Shown: positions 29,358 through 36,672 of the stretch, piece after piece | Position numbering within the stretch: the first letter of the stretch is position 1 | Layout: each line of letters begins with the position of its first letter | IMG/VR virus record: IMGVR_UViG_3300046457_000243 | Location: 1-44,462 of that record | Source of the DNA: a virus | Strand: one strand, 5' to 3' | DNA length: 44,462 bases | Notes under the pieces: model-generated | Seen by the model: only the letters and a program-made list of their open reading frames with translations | What the model was told of the DNA's origin: nothing | The model's database searches: none | Made by a program: the position numbers and the translations under genes

Positions 29358-30323
29358 ATGGACCTCACCACCGCCACCCCGGTCGAGATCGACACCCTTC
29401 TCGCCCCGATCTGGGAGCGCCAGGCCAGCGCCCAGAGCCGGATCGTGAACTACAAGCGCCGCGAGGCCGAGATCTTCACGACGATCGAGAAGGTCAAGAG
29501 GGGCGAGAGGGTCCTCCGGATCACCACCGCACTGGATGGCATCGAGCTGATGGAGGACCTGGCCCGGCTCGGCCGCTTCATCGTCGCCGAGGGGAACAAG
29601 CTGGCCGCCGCCGAGGCGGACGCCGCCCCCTACGAGGCCGAGTACACCCGACGGGGCGGATGGAACCGGGTCTTCCTGGCCAAGAGTGTCAACGGTCACG
29701 CGCACAACGGCACCGAGTGCTCCACCTGCCACAACGGCCAGTACCGGACCGCGTTCGCCTGGCTTATCCAGTACTCCGGCCAGTCGGAGGCGGACATCGT
29801 CGCCGACGCCGGAGAGCGCGCCTGCACCACCTGCTACCCGACCGCCCCGGTGGACGCCAAGGGCACCAAGATGTTCACGCCGGACGAGGAAGAGGCCCAG
29901 CGCGCCCGCGAGGAGCGCGAGGCGGCCAAGGCGGAGAAGGCCAGGCAGGCGGACGTCAAGGGCATCACCACCCCGGAGGGCAAGCCGCTGGACGTCGGCC
30001 GCGACGGCTACAAGGACGTCGCCAAGACCTTGCGCACCGCCGAGATCGCAGCCACCGACACCCTGTACGAGCTGATCCGCGAGCAGCAGCACGCGGAGGA
30101 CCCGGAGTGGGCCTGGTTTTACGAGGGCGGACGCCGGAACACCGTCACCGAGCAGGCCGGTTACGCCCACCTCTCCTGGTGGATCATCCGGGCCATCGCG
30201 GACAAGAAGGGCCTGACCTTCCAGGAGGTCTTCGAGACCCACGAGAAGAAGGCCCAGGCCAAGGTCAAGAAGGTCGACCGCGAGTGGGCGAAGGACCCGC
30301 GCAACCCGAACCGCACCAAGTGA
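29358..30323 (+). CDS. Hypothetical protein with CxxC pairs (321 aa)
   Basis: The N-terminal 95 residues form charged helices. A middle segment has ECSTCHNGQYRTAFAW and ACTTCYPTAPVDAKG, two C-x2-C pairs that could bind zinc. A Glu/Ala/Lys-rich coiled stretch follows, then a folded segment with AWFYEGGRRNTVTEQAGYAH near 265. The layout resembles conserved actinophage proteins of unknown function. Promoter 29287-29315, repeated leader and AGGAGG precede it. Confidence 0.8.
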   Translation: MDLTTATPVEIDTLLAPIWERQASAQSRIVNYKRREAEIFTTIEKVKRGERVLRITTALDGIELMEDLARLGRFIVAEGNKLAAAEADAAPYEAEYTRRGGWNRVFLAKSVNGHAHNGTECSTCHNGQYRTAFAWLIQYSGQSEADIVADAGERACTTCYPTAPVDAKGTKMFTPDEEEAQRAREEREAAKAEKARQADVKGITTPEGKPLDVGRDGYKDVAKTLRTAEIAATDTLYELIREQQHAEDPEWAWFYEGGRRNTVTEQAGYAHLSWWIIRAIADKKGLTFQEVFETHEKKAQAKVKKVDREWAKDPRNPNRTK

Positions 30324-30379
30324 AGCCGTAACTCGGAAGCCGTAGGGAAGAACCAATAACCTGGAATCTTCCCTACGGC
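30322..30379. promoter_or_regulatory. GAAGCCGTA boxes and inverted repeat
   Basis: GAAGCCGTAA (30322-30331) and GAAGCCGTAG (30336-30345) are in direct repeat at a 14-base step, as at 26966. The second overlaps an inverted repeat GCCGTAGGGAAGA (30339-30351) / TCTTCCCTACGGC (30367-30379) with 13-base arms and a 15-base centre. It lies directly before the SD of a 48-aa gene, so it could be an operator or an mRNA structure that controls that gene. Confidence 0.6.
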
Positions 30380-30393
30380 CCCCGGAGGCACCC

Positions 30394-30540
30394 GTGAACG
30401 CCCAGCAGCAGACCCCCGAGCATGTCCGCGCCGTCCAGGAGCGTCGGCGCAGCGGAGCGGCCGGAGGACACGATTCCCGCCCCCGCAAGCAGCGAACCCG
30501 CAAGACTGCCAAGCACGCAGCGATACGAGACCAGGAGTAG
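30394..30540 (+). CDS. Small basic protein (48 aa)
   Basis: It starts at GTG with CGGAGG upstream. The product is Arg/Lys/Gln-rich with no hydrophobic core (MNAQQQTPEHVRAVQERRRS at the start, RKQRTRKTAKHAAIRDQE at the end), so it may bind nucleic acid or be disordered. A plausible start site, good SD and codon bias support it. Function unknown. Confidence 0.55.
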   Translation: MNAQQQTPEHVRAVQERRRSGAAGGHDSRPRKQRTRKTAKHAAIRDQE

Positions 30541-30545
30541 CCCGC

Positions 30546-30959
30546 ATGGACGCCAAGACCACCGCCCGGTACATCGACAAGAAGATCGACGAGGCCGTGG
30601 AGAGCGCGCAGAGCTGGCGGGACCAGATCAGCAAGTCCTTGCGGCCGGTCCTGACGGCGGGCAGCCGCGTGACGTCCGCCCACAACCTGGACCGCCTCAT
30701 CGAGAACGAGGCCGACGCCGTCGCGTGGTTGGAGATCCGTGAGATCGCCGGAGGGAAGGCGAGCCAGGTCGGCCCCGAGGCGTTCCTGGACGCCGTCCGC
30801 AAGGTCCGCGAGGAGATCACCCACTACCTGCGCACCTCCCGGCACGACCAGACCGGCACCTACGTGGTCCAGGCGCTGGCACAGCACAACTCGGCCACCA
30901 AGGTGCTGTCCGGCACCGACGTGATCGACCTGATCGACGACGAGAACGAGGAGAAGTGA
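30546..30959 (+). CDS. Helical hypothetical protein (137 aa)
   Basis: The ATG is preceded by CAGGAG. The product is a probable all-helical protein (MDAKTTARYIDKKIDEAVES; VGPEAFLDAVRKVREEITHY) with an acidic C-terminus DLIDDENEEK. No family was recognised. It is closely followed by further small genes with overlapping or adjacent starts. Confidence 0.75.
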   Translation: MDAKTTARYIDKKIDEAVESAQSWRDQISKSLRPVLTAGSRVTSAHNLDRLIENEADAVAWLEIREIAGGKASQVGPEAFLDAVRKVREEITHYLRTSRHDQTGTYVVQALAQHNSATKVLSGTDVIDLIDDENEEK

Positions 30960-30961
30960 CC

Positions 30962-31204
30962 ATGGCGTTCAGCACCGAGGTGATCGAGGCCCTGGCCTGG
31001 CTGCGCAAGGGCTGGGACGGCGACAACAGCGAGCGAGCCATCACCGCGTTCGAGACGCTGGATAACGCGGGCGTCTTCAAGAGCCTGGACGAACAGACCG
31101 GCTACGCCCCGGCCGAGGAGATCCTGGCCCGGAGCGAGGACGCCGCCCAGTGGGCCGACGTCACGGCCGGAGAGCAGCACCTGCGAGAGGCGGAGTCGAA
31201 GTGA
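30962..31204 (+). CDS. Hypothetical protein (80 aa)
   Basis: ATG 30962 is preferred because GGAGAAG lies at a proper distance; GTG 30956 overlaps the previous stop and is an alternative. The product is an acidic helical protein (MAFSTEVIEALAWLRKGWDG). The stop overlaps the next GTG. No family was recognised. Confidence 0.7.
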   Translation: MAFSTEVIEALAWLRKGWDGDNSERAITAFETLDNAGVFKSLDEQTGYAPAEEILARSEDAAQWADVTAGEQHLREAESK

Positions 31205-31443
31205 GCGAGCAGCCCGAAGAGCTGAAGTGTCTGGAAGACCACACGGGCCAGTGCAGCGGCCCCGTGGAGTACCGCGACCCGCTGTCCGGCACGGGCAAGT
31301 CGTTCCCGCGCTGCGCCAGTCACTGGAGGGCGCGGCTGGAGAAGCAGGAGGAGATCGTACGCAAGTACGCGCCCTTCTCCGACGTCCCGCCGAGCGGCTT
31401 CGACCCCACGTACGCGGGCGAGCGATGGGATGAGGACTACTGA
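31201..31443 (+). CDS. Hypothetical protein with spaced Cys (80 aa)
   Basis: It starts at GTG in a GTGA overlap. ELKCLEDHTGQCSGPVEYRD and FPRCASHWRARLEKQEEI supply three Cys and two His that could coordinate metal, resembling small zinc-binding proteins found in Streptomyces phages. The C-terminus is acidic and aromatic. No family was recognised. Confidence 0.7.
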   Translation: MSEQPEELKCLEDHTGQCSGPVEYRDPLSGTGKSFPRCASHWRARLEKQEEIVRKYAPFSDVPPSGFDPTYAGERWDEDY

Positions 31444-31444
31444 C

Positions 31445-31576
31445 ATGACCTGTAAGTGCGGTGCCCGCAGCTTCGACGGACACCTGAAGAAGGTCGAGCA
31501 GGACGGCTACCCGGCCCACGTCTACAAGGGCCACTACTGGGCGCCCAAGGACGACGCAGCAACCCCCCAGCACTGA
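31445..31576 (+). CDS. Very small Cys-containing protein (43 aa)
   Basis: The ATG lies one base after the previous stop. The product opens with MTCKCGARSFDGHLKKVEQD, giving a C-x-C pair, and has His-rich HVYKGHYW. The short size and tight spacing fit the small-gene character of this arm. Function unknown; a small metal site is possible. Confidence 0.55.
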   Translation: MTCKCGARSFDGHLKKVEQDGYPAHVYKGHYWAPKDDAATPQH

Positions 31577-31607
31577 CCACCCACCCCGCATCAGGAGGAG
31601 CACCACC

Positions 31608-31961
31608 ATGAAGATCACCCCCACCAACTGGAGCACCCGCCGCGAGGTCTTCGTCCCCGTCGAGGACGGTCCGACCATCCCCACCGGGGCCTACTCGGGC
31701 AGGGCCAAGGACAAGGAGATGAAGGTCGTCCGGTTCCACCTGACCTACTGGCCGAGCACCAACGGCGAGTGGACGACTGCGTCCCTGCCGGTCATCGGGG
31801 TCCTGCTGAAGCAGGACGGTACCCCGGGCCAGGTTGAGCACCTGACCTCCTTCTCCCTGGAGAACGACGACATCCCGCAGTGGGTGAGGGACGTCGTCGA
31901 GCACTTCCGGCCGAAGGAGCCCGCGCCGACCTCGCCTGACTCGCTGGTGATCGAGGTCTGA
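31608..31961 (+). CDS. Hypothetical beta-rich protein (117 aa)
   Basis: The repeated leader and CAGGAGGAG precede ATG. The product (MKITPTNWSTRREVFVPVED) appears beta-rich and ends in an acidic tail with Val-Ile-Glu-Val. No family was recognised. A promoter for the next unit starts 28 bases after its stop. Confidence 0.75.
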   Translation: MKITPTNWSTRREVFVPVEDGPTIPTGAYSGRAKDKEMKVVRFHLTYWPSTNGEWTTASLPVIGVLLKQDGTPGQVEHLTSFSLENDDIPQWVRDVVEHFRPKEPAPTSPDSLVIEV

Positions 31962-31978
31962 GCCTGACAAGCAGTTTG

Positions 31979-32018
31979 AGGGGATCGCTTGACAACTGTC
32001 GAGCGGTCCCCTTAGTCT
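31979..32018 (+). promoter_or_regulatory. Promoter with imperfect inverted repeat around the -35
   Basis: TTGACA (31989-31994) and TAGTCT (32013-32018) are 18 bases apart. The -35 is flanked by GGGGATCGC (31980-31988) and GCGGTCCCC (32003-32011), complementary except for one position. The design parallels the promoter at 27921 but with different arms. Confidence 0.65.
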
Positions 32019-32054
32019 TTTCCCTATCACCCGCCCCACACCAGGAGGCTTCCC

Positions 32055-32294
32055 GTGTCGAGCCCGTTCCGGTCCTTCCTGCTTGCCGAGCGCCAGAGCG
32101 CTGCTGAGACGCTGATCGAGCAGCGCGAGCAGGGCCTGAAGGTCCTGGAGGCCCAGTGGCGCACGGAGAGTAAGGCCGCCCGCCAGCGCTTCCTCCTCAC
32201 CCGCATGCAGGCGACGCGGAACAGCATTGTCAGTTGGCAGGACTACATTGCGCAGGGCTGCCCCCGCGTCCCCAACGCCACCACCCGAGTCTGA
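32055..32294 (+). CDS. Helical hypothetical protein (79 aa)
   Basis: It starts at GTG after CCAGGAGG in the repeated leader. The product is a charged helix-rich protein (MSSPFRSFLLAERQSAAETL; EQREQGLKVLEAQWRTESKA) with a short C-terminal hydrophilic tail. Its 3' end (CACCCGAGTCTGAG) is duplicated 253 bases downstream. No family was recognised. Confidence 0.7.
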   Translation: MSSPFRSFLLAERQSAAETLIEQREQGLKVLEAQWRTESKAARQRFLLTRMQATRNSIVSWQDYIAQGCPRVPNATTRV

Positions 32295-32307
32295 GCCGGA
32301 GCGAAAC

Positions 32308-33240
32308 GTGAGCACTGACGACACCGTTTATGTTCTCGCCACCGATTCGGTACAGGCGTCCAAGTTGTTCGACCTGTACCGCAACGTTGCCGACGACGAG
32401 ACCGCCCTCCAGATGCTCCGTAGCGGCATGATCAGCCCTGCCGAGGCGGAGGCGCACGAGCACCGGGCCCGCGCCGGTCGGGGACTGGTCTTTGCTGTCA
32501 CTTACAAGGTCGTTGCATGCCCCCCGAACCGACCACCCGAGTCTGAGCAGGAGCACACCATGGCCACCCAGGAGATCCCCGCCCGCGAGCTGGTCGTCGG
32601 CGACATCATCGAGCAGGACTACCGCACGTGGAAGGACCGCCGGATCGTCATCAACATCACCAAGACGTCCGCAGTCACCATCTCGTCCATCGGCACGAGC
32701 GGCCGGGTGCAGCTCACCCGCAAGGTAAAGGGCGAGCCCAAGGACGTCAGCGTGACCAAGATCGGCCACCGCGACCTGCGCCGTCAGGAGATCGACGGCC
32801 TGAAGAACTACGTGTCCATGGGCGACTACAACCGCGCGATGTTCCGCCACGGCCGGTACTACGACCTGCCCCGCTTCGAGATCCTGTTCGGCTACGCGGA
32901 GGGCGAGGGCCCCTCCGGCTACGGCGACGACGGCGAGCTGGTGCGCACCATCACCAGCACCGAGTTCCCCGAGGGCGACAAGGTCGAGATCTCGCGGTGG
33001 ATGCGCCCCGACTACTCCACCAAGGAGCGCCCCGCCCCCGAGAAGGCGATGTACGGCGCCCGCGTGATCGAGGGGGAGCACGGCATCATGATTGGCTACG
33101 TGCGCGCCAACCTCGCCAGCGAGGAGGCCGCCGAACAGGCCGCCGACTTCTACCTCGGCAAGCGCTACTTCGACGGCTGGAGCGTCGAGCAGGCCCTCGG
33201 CCAGGCCCAGTACCTCGCTGACATCCTGCCCACCGCCTGA
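32308..33240 (+). CDS. Fused or nested hypothetical protein (310 aa, internal start at 32560)
   Basis: The frame is open from GTG 32308 to TGA 33240. The first ~70 residues (MSTDDTVYVLATDSVQASKL through LVFAVTYKVV) look like a complete small protein, followed by a Pro/Glu linker (ACPPNRPPESEQEHT) and then an in-frame ATG at 32560 with its own GCAGGAG SD. From there a 226-residue protein begins (MATQEIPARELVVGDIIEQD). The linker DNA repeats the sequence at the end of the preceding gene, where it supplies a stop in another frame. So either two proteins are made, or an ancestral stop was lost and they fused. No family was recognised. Confidence 0.65.
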   Translation: MSTDDTVYVLATDSVQASKLFDLYRNVADDETALQMLRSGMISPAEAEAHEHRARAGRGLVFAVTYKVVACPPNRPPESEQEHTMATQEIPARELVVGDIIEQDYRTWKDRRIVINITKTSAVTISSIGTSGRVQLTRKVKGEPKDVSVTKIGHRDLRRQEIDGLKNYVSMGDYNRAMFRHGRYYDLPRFEILFGYAEGEGPSGYGDDGELVRTITSTEFPEGDKVEISRWMRPDYSTKERPAPEKAMYGARVIEGEHGIMIGYVRANLASEEAAEQAADFYLGKRYFDGWSVEQALGQAQYLADILPTA

Positions 33241-33253
33241 TCGGGAGCGCACC

Positions 33254-33463
33254 GTGGATAACTTCAAGGTCCTGTACACCGCCGACGGCGTACGTCGGGT
33301 GACCGGCGTCAGCTACAGCCGGAGCGCTGCGGAGACGGCCGCCAAGCAGATGGGCGGCACGGTCGTCGGCCCCTTCAAGCCCGGCCAGGCGGTCGAGCCG
33401 GAGGACGTCGAGCAGCCCCGCACCGGTCGCATCGTCCAGCGCAGGCACACCGCAGTCAAGTAA
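33254..33463 (+). CDS. Small hypothetical protein (69 aa)
   Basis: It starts at GTG with GGGAG upstream. The product (MDNFKVLYTADGVRRVTGVS) has a small alpha/beta core and a basic tail RIVQRRHTAVK. No family was recognised. It is the last gene before the 33478 promoter. Confidence 0.7.
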   Translation: MDNFKVLYTADGVRRVTGVSYSRSAAETAAKQMGGTVVGPFKPGQAVEPEDVEQPRTGRIVQRRHTAVK

Positions 33464-33477
33464 GTTCCTGAGAGCAC

Positions 33478-33507
33478 TTGACAACACGTAACAACGACGA
33501 CTAGCTT
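33478..33507 (+). promoter_or_regulatory. Sigma70-like promoter
   Basis: TTGACA (33478-33483) and TAGCTT (33502-33507) are 18 bases apart, followed by the repeated leader and AAGGAG before the ATG at 33549. TAGCTT is the same -10 as the minus-strand promoter near 40551. Confidence 0.7.
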
Positions 33508-33548
33508 CGTCCTGTCACCAACCACCCCGCCCGAATAAGGAGCGACGG

Positions 33549-34154
33549 ATGAATCTCCTCGGTCTTCGAAAGCTGATCGGCGACATGCTGTCGAGCCCGG
33601 CCCGCCCGAGCCTGCGCACGGAGGACGTGCTGAACGTCGACTTCGTCAACCCCGAGACGACCGGCCCGTGGGCCCTGGACGTCCTGGTCAACGACGGCTC
33701 CGGCACCGACGCCACCCGCACCTACCGCGTCACCGTGGAGGAGAAGACGGACGAGCCGACGTTCAACCTGCGGCTCACCCGCGCGCAGGTCTCCGCCCTG
33801 CTGATCGACGGCAACCGCGAGAAGTTCCCGACCCTGGACAGCGCCGACTCCACGGTCACCCTGTTCGAGGACGCGAAGCGCTGGTACCTGGACAACCCCG
33901 CGACCACCGCCCCGGCCCACTGGGCGCAGATCAAGGACCGCCACGAGGGCGCGGGATGGCGCACGGTCGGCACCTCCGAGAAGAGCGGCCACGACGCCGC
34001 ATGGGGCACCCTGACCGACGACATGCAGCGCCGGGGCCTTCGCTACGGCGAGCTGGCCGCGCACATCGCCGACATGGAGAACGGTGACGTCCTCACCGCC
34101 GAGGACGGCACCGAGTACCGCATCCTCAAGCCGGGCCAGGAGATCGCGCAGTGA
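33549..34154 (+). CDS. Hypothetical protein (201 aa)
   Basis: The product starts with a helix (MNLLGLRKLIGDMLSSPARP), then a beta-rich stretch with TRTYRVTVEEKTDEPTFNLR and an acidic C-terminal half. Aromatic motifs such as RWYLDNPATTAPAHW are visible. No family was recognised. The stop overlaps the next GTG (GTGA). Confidence 0.75.
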   Translation: MNLLGLRKLIGDMLSSPARPSLRTEDVLNVDFVNPETTGPWALDVLVNDGSGTDATRTYRVTVEEKTDEPTFNLRLTRAQVSALLIDGNREKFPTLDSADSTVTLFEDAKRWYLDNPATTAPAHWAQIKDRHEGAGWRTVGTSEKSGHDAAWGTLTDDMQRRGLRYGELAAHIADMENGDVLTAEDGTEYRILKPGQEIAQ

Positions 34155-34609
34155 GCACACCGCCCATGGTCTGTCAGGTCTGCAAGCGTCCCCTTGAGCG
34201 GAACGTCGCCAAGGGGACGGGGGAGGAAACCTGGGAGCACCACGAGCAGGACTCCCTCTCCGGCCACAAGGCAATTCCCGTGGATCCCGAGGTCGGAAAA
34301 GTCAAGGGCCGCTGCGACTTCTGCAACCAGGACCTCGGATCGGAAATGTTCGTCCTGCCGGTGTCGGATTTCCTGGCCGGACGGAACCCGGTGACCGGCA
34401 AGATGCAGGGGTACCAGGGCGACTGGATGGCCTGCGCCGACTGCGCACCGCTCATCGACGCCAACCAGTGGAACGCCCTGCTGCGCCGCGTCCAGGAAGC
34501 CTGGGAGAAGGACCACGGCATGGACGCCCCGGAGGACAAGAAGACCGGCTGGCGCGTCCTGTACCGCCTGCTCCGGCGCAACATCACCGGAGCGCTCCGC
34601 CCGGCCTAG
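34151..34609 (+). CDS. Zinc-finger-like hypothetical protein (152 aa)
   Basis: It starts at GTG in a GTGA overlap. MVCQVCKRPLERNV and GRCDFCNQDLG are two C-x2-C pairs, with MACADCAPLIDANQW adding a third, so one or two zinc sites are likely. Actinophage proteins of this type are common and uncharacterised. A strong terminator follows. Confidence 0.75.
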   Translation: MSTPPMVCQVCKRPLERNVAKGTGEETWEHHEQDSLSGHKAIPVDPEVGKVKGRCDFCNQDLGSEMFVLPVSDFLAGRNPVTGKMQGYQGDWMACADCAPLIDANQWNALLRRVQEAWEKDHGMDAPEDKKTGWRVLYRLLRRNITGALRPA

Positions 34610-34627
34610 CAGGCCCGGGACATGACG

Positions 34628-34668
34628 AAGGCCCCCACCGAATCGAGCTGGCCGGTGGGGGCCTTCGA
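34628..34668 (+). terminator. Rho-independent terminator (copy 1 of 2)
   Basis: AAGGCCCCCACCG (34628-34640) and CGGTGGGGGCCTT (34653-34665) form a perfect 13-bp stem around a 12-base loop. The same arms and part of the loop (GCTGGC) recur at 36492-36529. Confidence 0.9.
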
Positions 34669-34708
34669 CGTCCCATGAGACCAGATGAAAGCCGATTCGG
34701 CAAACGGC

Positions 34709-34737
34709 TAGACAACGGCTTCCAGAACCCGTAATGT
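34709..34737 (+). promoter_or_regulatory. Promoter with GGCTT and CCGTAAT half-boxes
   Basis: TAGACA (34709-34714) and TAATGT (34732-34737) are 17 bases apart. The spacer contains ACGGCTT and CCCGTAAT, and AAAGCCGATT lies upstream (34689-34698), so members of the ACGGCTT/AAGCCGTAAT family surround it. Drives the large gene at 34777. Confidence 0.65.
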
Positions 34738-34776
34738 CGTGCCCATCAACAACCGCTCCGCACCAGGAGGCACGAC

Positions 34777-36477
34777 ATGCCCGCTCGCATCGACCACTTC
34801 CAGCTCACCAACACGCTGGAGAAGATCGAGAAGATCAACGCCCGCGCGTCGAAGAAGGGCCTGACCGGCCGCCTGGACCTCAAGGTCACCGAGGTCGAGG
34901 TCAAGAGCAAGGACGACATGGGCTTCGAGGTCGTCGAGATCATGTACGACGTCGAGTTCTCCGGCGAGGCCCCCAAGCACAACGGCTGGACCTTCCTCGC
35001 GACCCTGGACTGGGACGAGAACGCGGGCCTGATCGTGCGCACCGCGCCGGGCGTCCACTCCGTCGACCGCGACGGCCTGCGCGAGGGCTGGTGCGACCAC
35101 TGCCAGAAGAACCGCGTCCGCCGTGAGACCTTCCTCGTCAAGAACGAGGAGACCGGCGAGGAGAAGCAGATCGGCCGCTCCTGCATCAAGGACTTCCTCG
35201 GCTGGGAGACCGGCATCTCCTGGCCGTCCACCCCGGCCGACGACGACGAGGAGAAGGAGTTCTACGGCTTCGGCGGGGGAGACCGCGACGTCTCCACTGA
35301 CACCGTCCTCGCCTACGCCTGGGCCTGCGTCAAGGCGTTCGGTTTCGTCCGCTCCCAGGACTACCACGCCACGCCCACCGTGCAGCTCGTGCGCAACGCC
35401 ATCAACCCCGGCAAGGGCCGCCGCGACAAGGAGTTCGCCGAGGCCATGCGCCCGCTCGCGGCCGAGGCCAAGGAGAAGGCCGCCGAGATCCGCGCGTTCA
35501 TCCTCTCCGACGACTTCTCCGGCACCTCGGAGTACGTCCTCAACCTCAAGGCCATCGCGGCCGGTAAGCGCGCGTCCTCCCGCAACTTCGGCATCCTCGT
35601 CTCCGCCCCGCAGGCGTGGGCCCGCTTCAACGAGCAGACCCTCATCCGTAAGGCGCGCAGCGAGAAGCCGTCCGAGTGGATCGGCACCGCGCCCGACAAG
35701 GGCAAGGGCATCAAGGGCTCCCGCATCACCTTCACCGGCATGATCGAGTCCATCCGGTACATCGACGGCCTGTACGGCGCCACCACCCTCTACCAGGTCC
35801 GCGACGAACTGTCCGGCGTGATCGTGAAGTGGTTCGCGTCCAACAACGCCCTCGGCGAGAACACGGGCGTGCGCGTCACCTTCCGTGGCACGGTCAAGGA
35901 GCACGACGAGTACAAGGGCATCAAGTCGACCGTCCTCACCCGCTGCACCCTCGTCGAGACCGCCGTGCCGGAGCCCAAGGCGTACGAGATCGACCCGGTC
36001 AAGAAGCCGCGTACGCCCCGCAAGACGGCCACCCCGGCCCCCGCGCCCGCCGAGGCTCCCGAGGTCGTCGAGGAGGCGCCCAGCGCCCCGGCCGAGCCGG
36101 TTGTCGTCGAGGAGGCGCAGCCGGAAATCGTCGAGGAGACCGCGCCGGTTTCCCAGTCGGATTCTGTGGCGGACACCGCGCCGGAACCGGTTCGGAATCC
36201 GCTGCGGATGTTCGAGGGCGGCGCGGCCGGAATGGCCAAGCGATACGCCCCGGAAGGGCAGTCGGAATCCGACTCCCTCGCGCGACTGCGGGAGCTGCAC
36301 GTATGGGTCCGCCTCGGTGACGACGTCGAGCGGATGAACATCGCCGATGGTTACGACCTGTTGGGCCAGGCGTACACCGAGGGCGCCGACTGGGTCGGTG
36401 GCAAGGGCTGGGCCGCTGCCGACTGGGGCGGCCTGCTGCTGGCCGTCGGCTGCGACAGCGTCGCGCCCTCCGTCTGA
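34777..36477 (+). CDS. Large protein with Zn knuckle, OB-like region and disordered tail
   Basis: The 566-residue product has an N-terminal alpha/beta region, a metal-type segment GWCDHCQKNRVRRETFLV followed by QIGRSCIKDFLGW (C-x2-C...C), and an all-helical middle. Near residue 310 it has GSRITFTGMIESIRYIDGLY followed by GVRVTFRGTVKEHDEYKGIK, resembling an OB fold that could bind nucleic acid. A long Pro/Glu/Val-rich linker and a final acidic domain follow. Similar proteins occur in actinophages without assigned function. From about 36125 codon use becomes less G/C-biased. Promoter and leader precede it and a terminator follows. Confidence 0.75.
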   Translation: MPARIDHFQLTNTLEKIEKINARASKKGLTGRLDLKVTEVEVKSKDDMGFEVVEIMYDVEFSGEAPKHNGWTFLATLDWDENAGLIVRTAPGVHSVDRDGLREGWCDHCQKNRVRRETFLVKNEETGEEKQIGRSCIKDFLGWETGISWPSTPADDDEEKEFYGFGGGDRDVSTDTVLAYAWACVKAFGFVRSQDYHATPTVQLVRNAINPGKGRRDKEFAEAMRPLAAEAKEKAAEIRAFILSDDFSGTSEYVLNLKAIAAGKRASSRNFGILVSAPQAWARFNEQTLIRKARSEKPSEWIGTAPDKGKGIKGSRITFTGMIESIRYIDGLYGATTLYQVRDELSGVIVKWFASNNALGENTGVRVTFRGTVKEHDEYKGIKSTVLTRCTLVETAVPEPKAYEIDPVKKPRTPRKTATPAPAPAEAPEVVEEAPSAPAEPVVVEEAQPEIVEETAPVSQSDSVADTAPEPVRNPLRMFEGGAAGMAKRYAPEGQSESDSLARLRELHVWVRLGDDVERMNIADGYDLLGQAYTEGADWVGGKGWAAADWGGLLLAVGCDSVAPSV

Positions 36478-36491
36478 CCCCGGGCATGCAA

Positions 36492-36532
36492 AAGGCCCCC
36501 ACCGCGTCCCGCTGGCCGGTGGGGGCCTTCGG
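36492..36532 (+). terminator. Rho-independent terminator (copy 2 of 2)
   Basis: AAGGCCCCCACCG (36492-36504) and CGGTGGGGGCCTT (36517-36529) repeat the arms of the terminator at 34628, with the flank CGTCCATGAGA also similar. It closes the 34777 transcription unit. Confidence 0.9.
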
Positions 36533-36564
36533 CGTCCATGAGAACACACCGCCCCGGCGGGGCT

Positions 36565-36588
36565 GGTCACAGCTTCATAACGTCTTGT
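36565..36588. repeat. Direct repeat GGTCACAGCTT... (copy 1)
   Basis: GGTCACAGCTTCATAACGTC followed by TTGT matches 37662-37685 with only a few differences. It sits upstream of the promoter at 36610, so it may be an activator or repressor site shared by two consecutive units. Confidence 0.55.
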
Positions 36589-36609
36589 AAAGCTGGGTGC
36601 TCAAAGGGC

Positions 36610-36638
36610 TTGACAAGGGTTCGCCCCTTCGGAAAGAT
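36610..36638 (+). promoter_or_regulatory. Sigma70-like promoter
   Basis: TTGACA (36610-36615) and AAAGAT (36633-36638) are 17 bases apart. The -35 is bordered by AAAGGGC and GCCCCTT, a loose inverted repeat. It drives the gene at 36673, which has GAAGGAG as SD. Confidence 0.55.
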
Positions 36639-36672
36639 CAGCCCTCCCACCACACACGAAGGAGCGCACGAC

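Noticed and set aside
27969-30887. 972-codon open frame on the minus strand
   Set aside because: It crosses several plus-strand genes with SDs, promoters and a hairpin, and has typical shadow composition.
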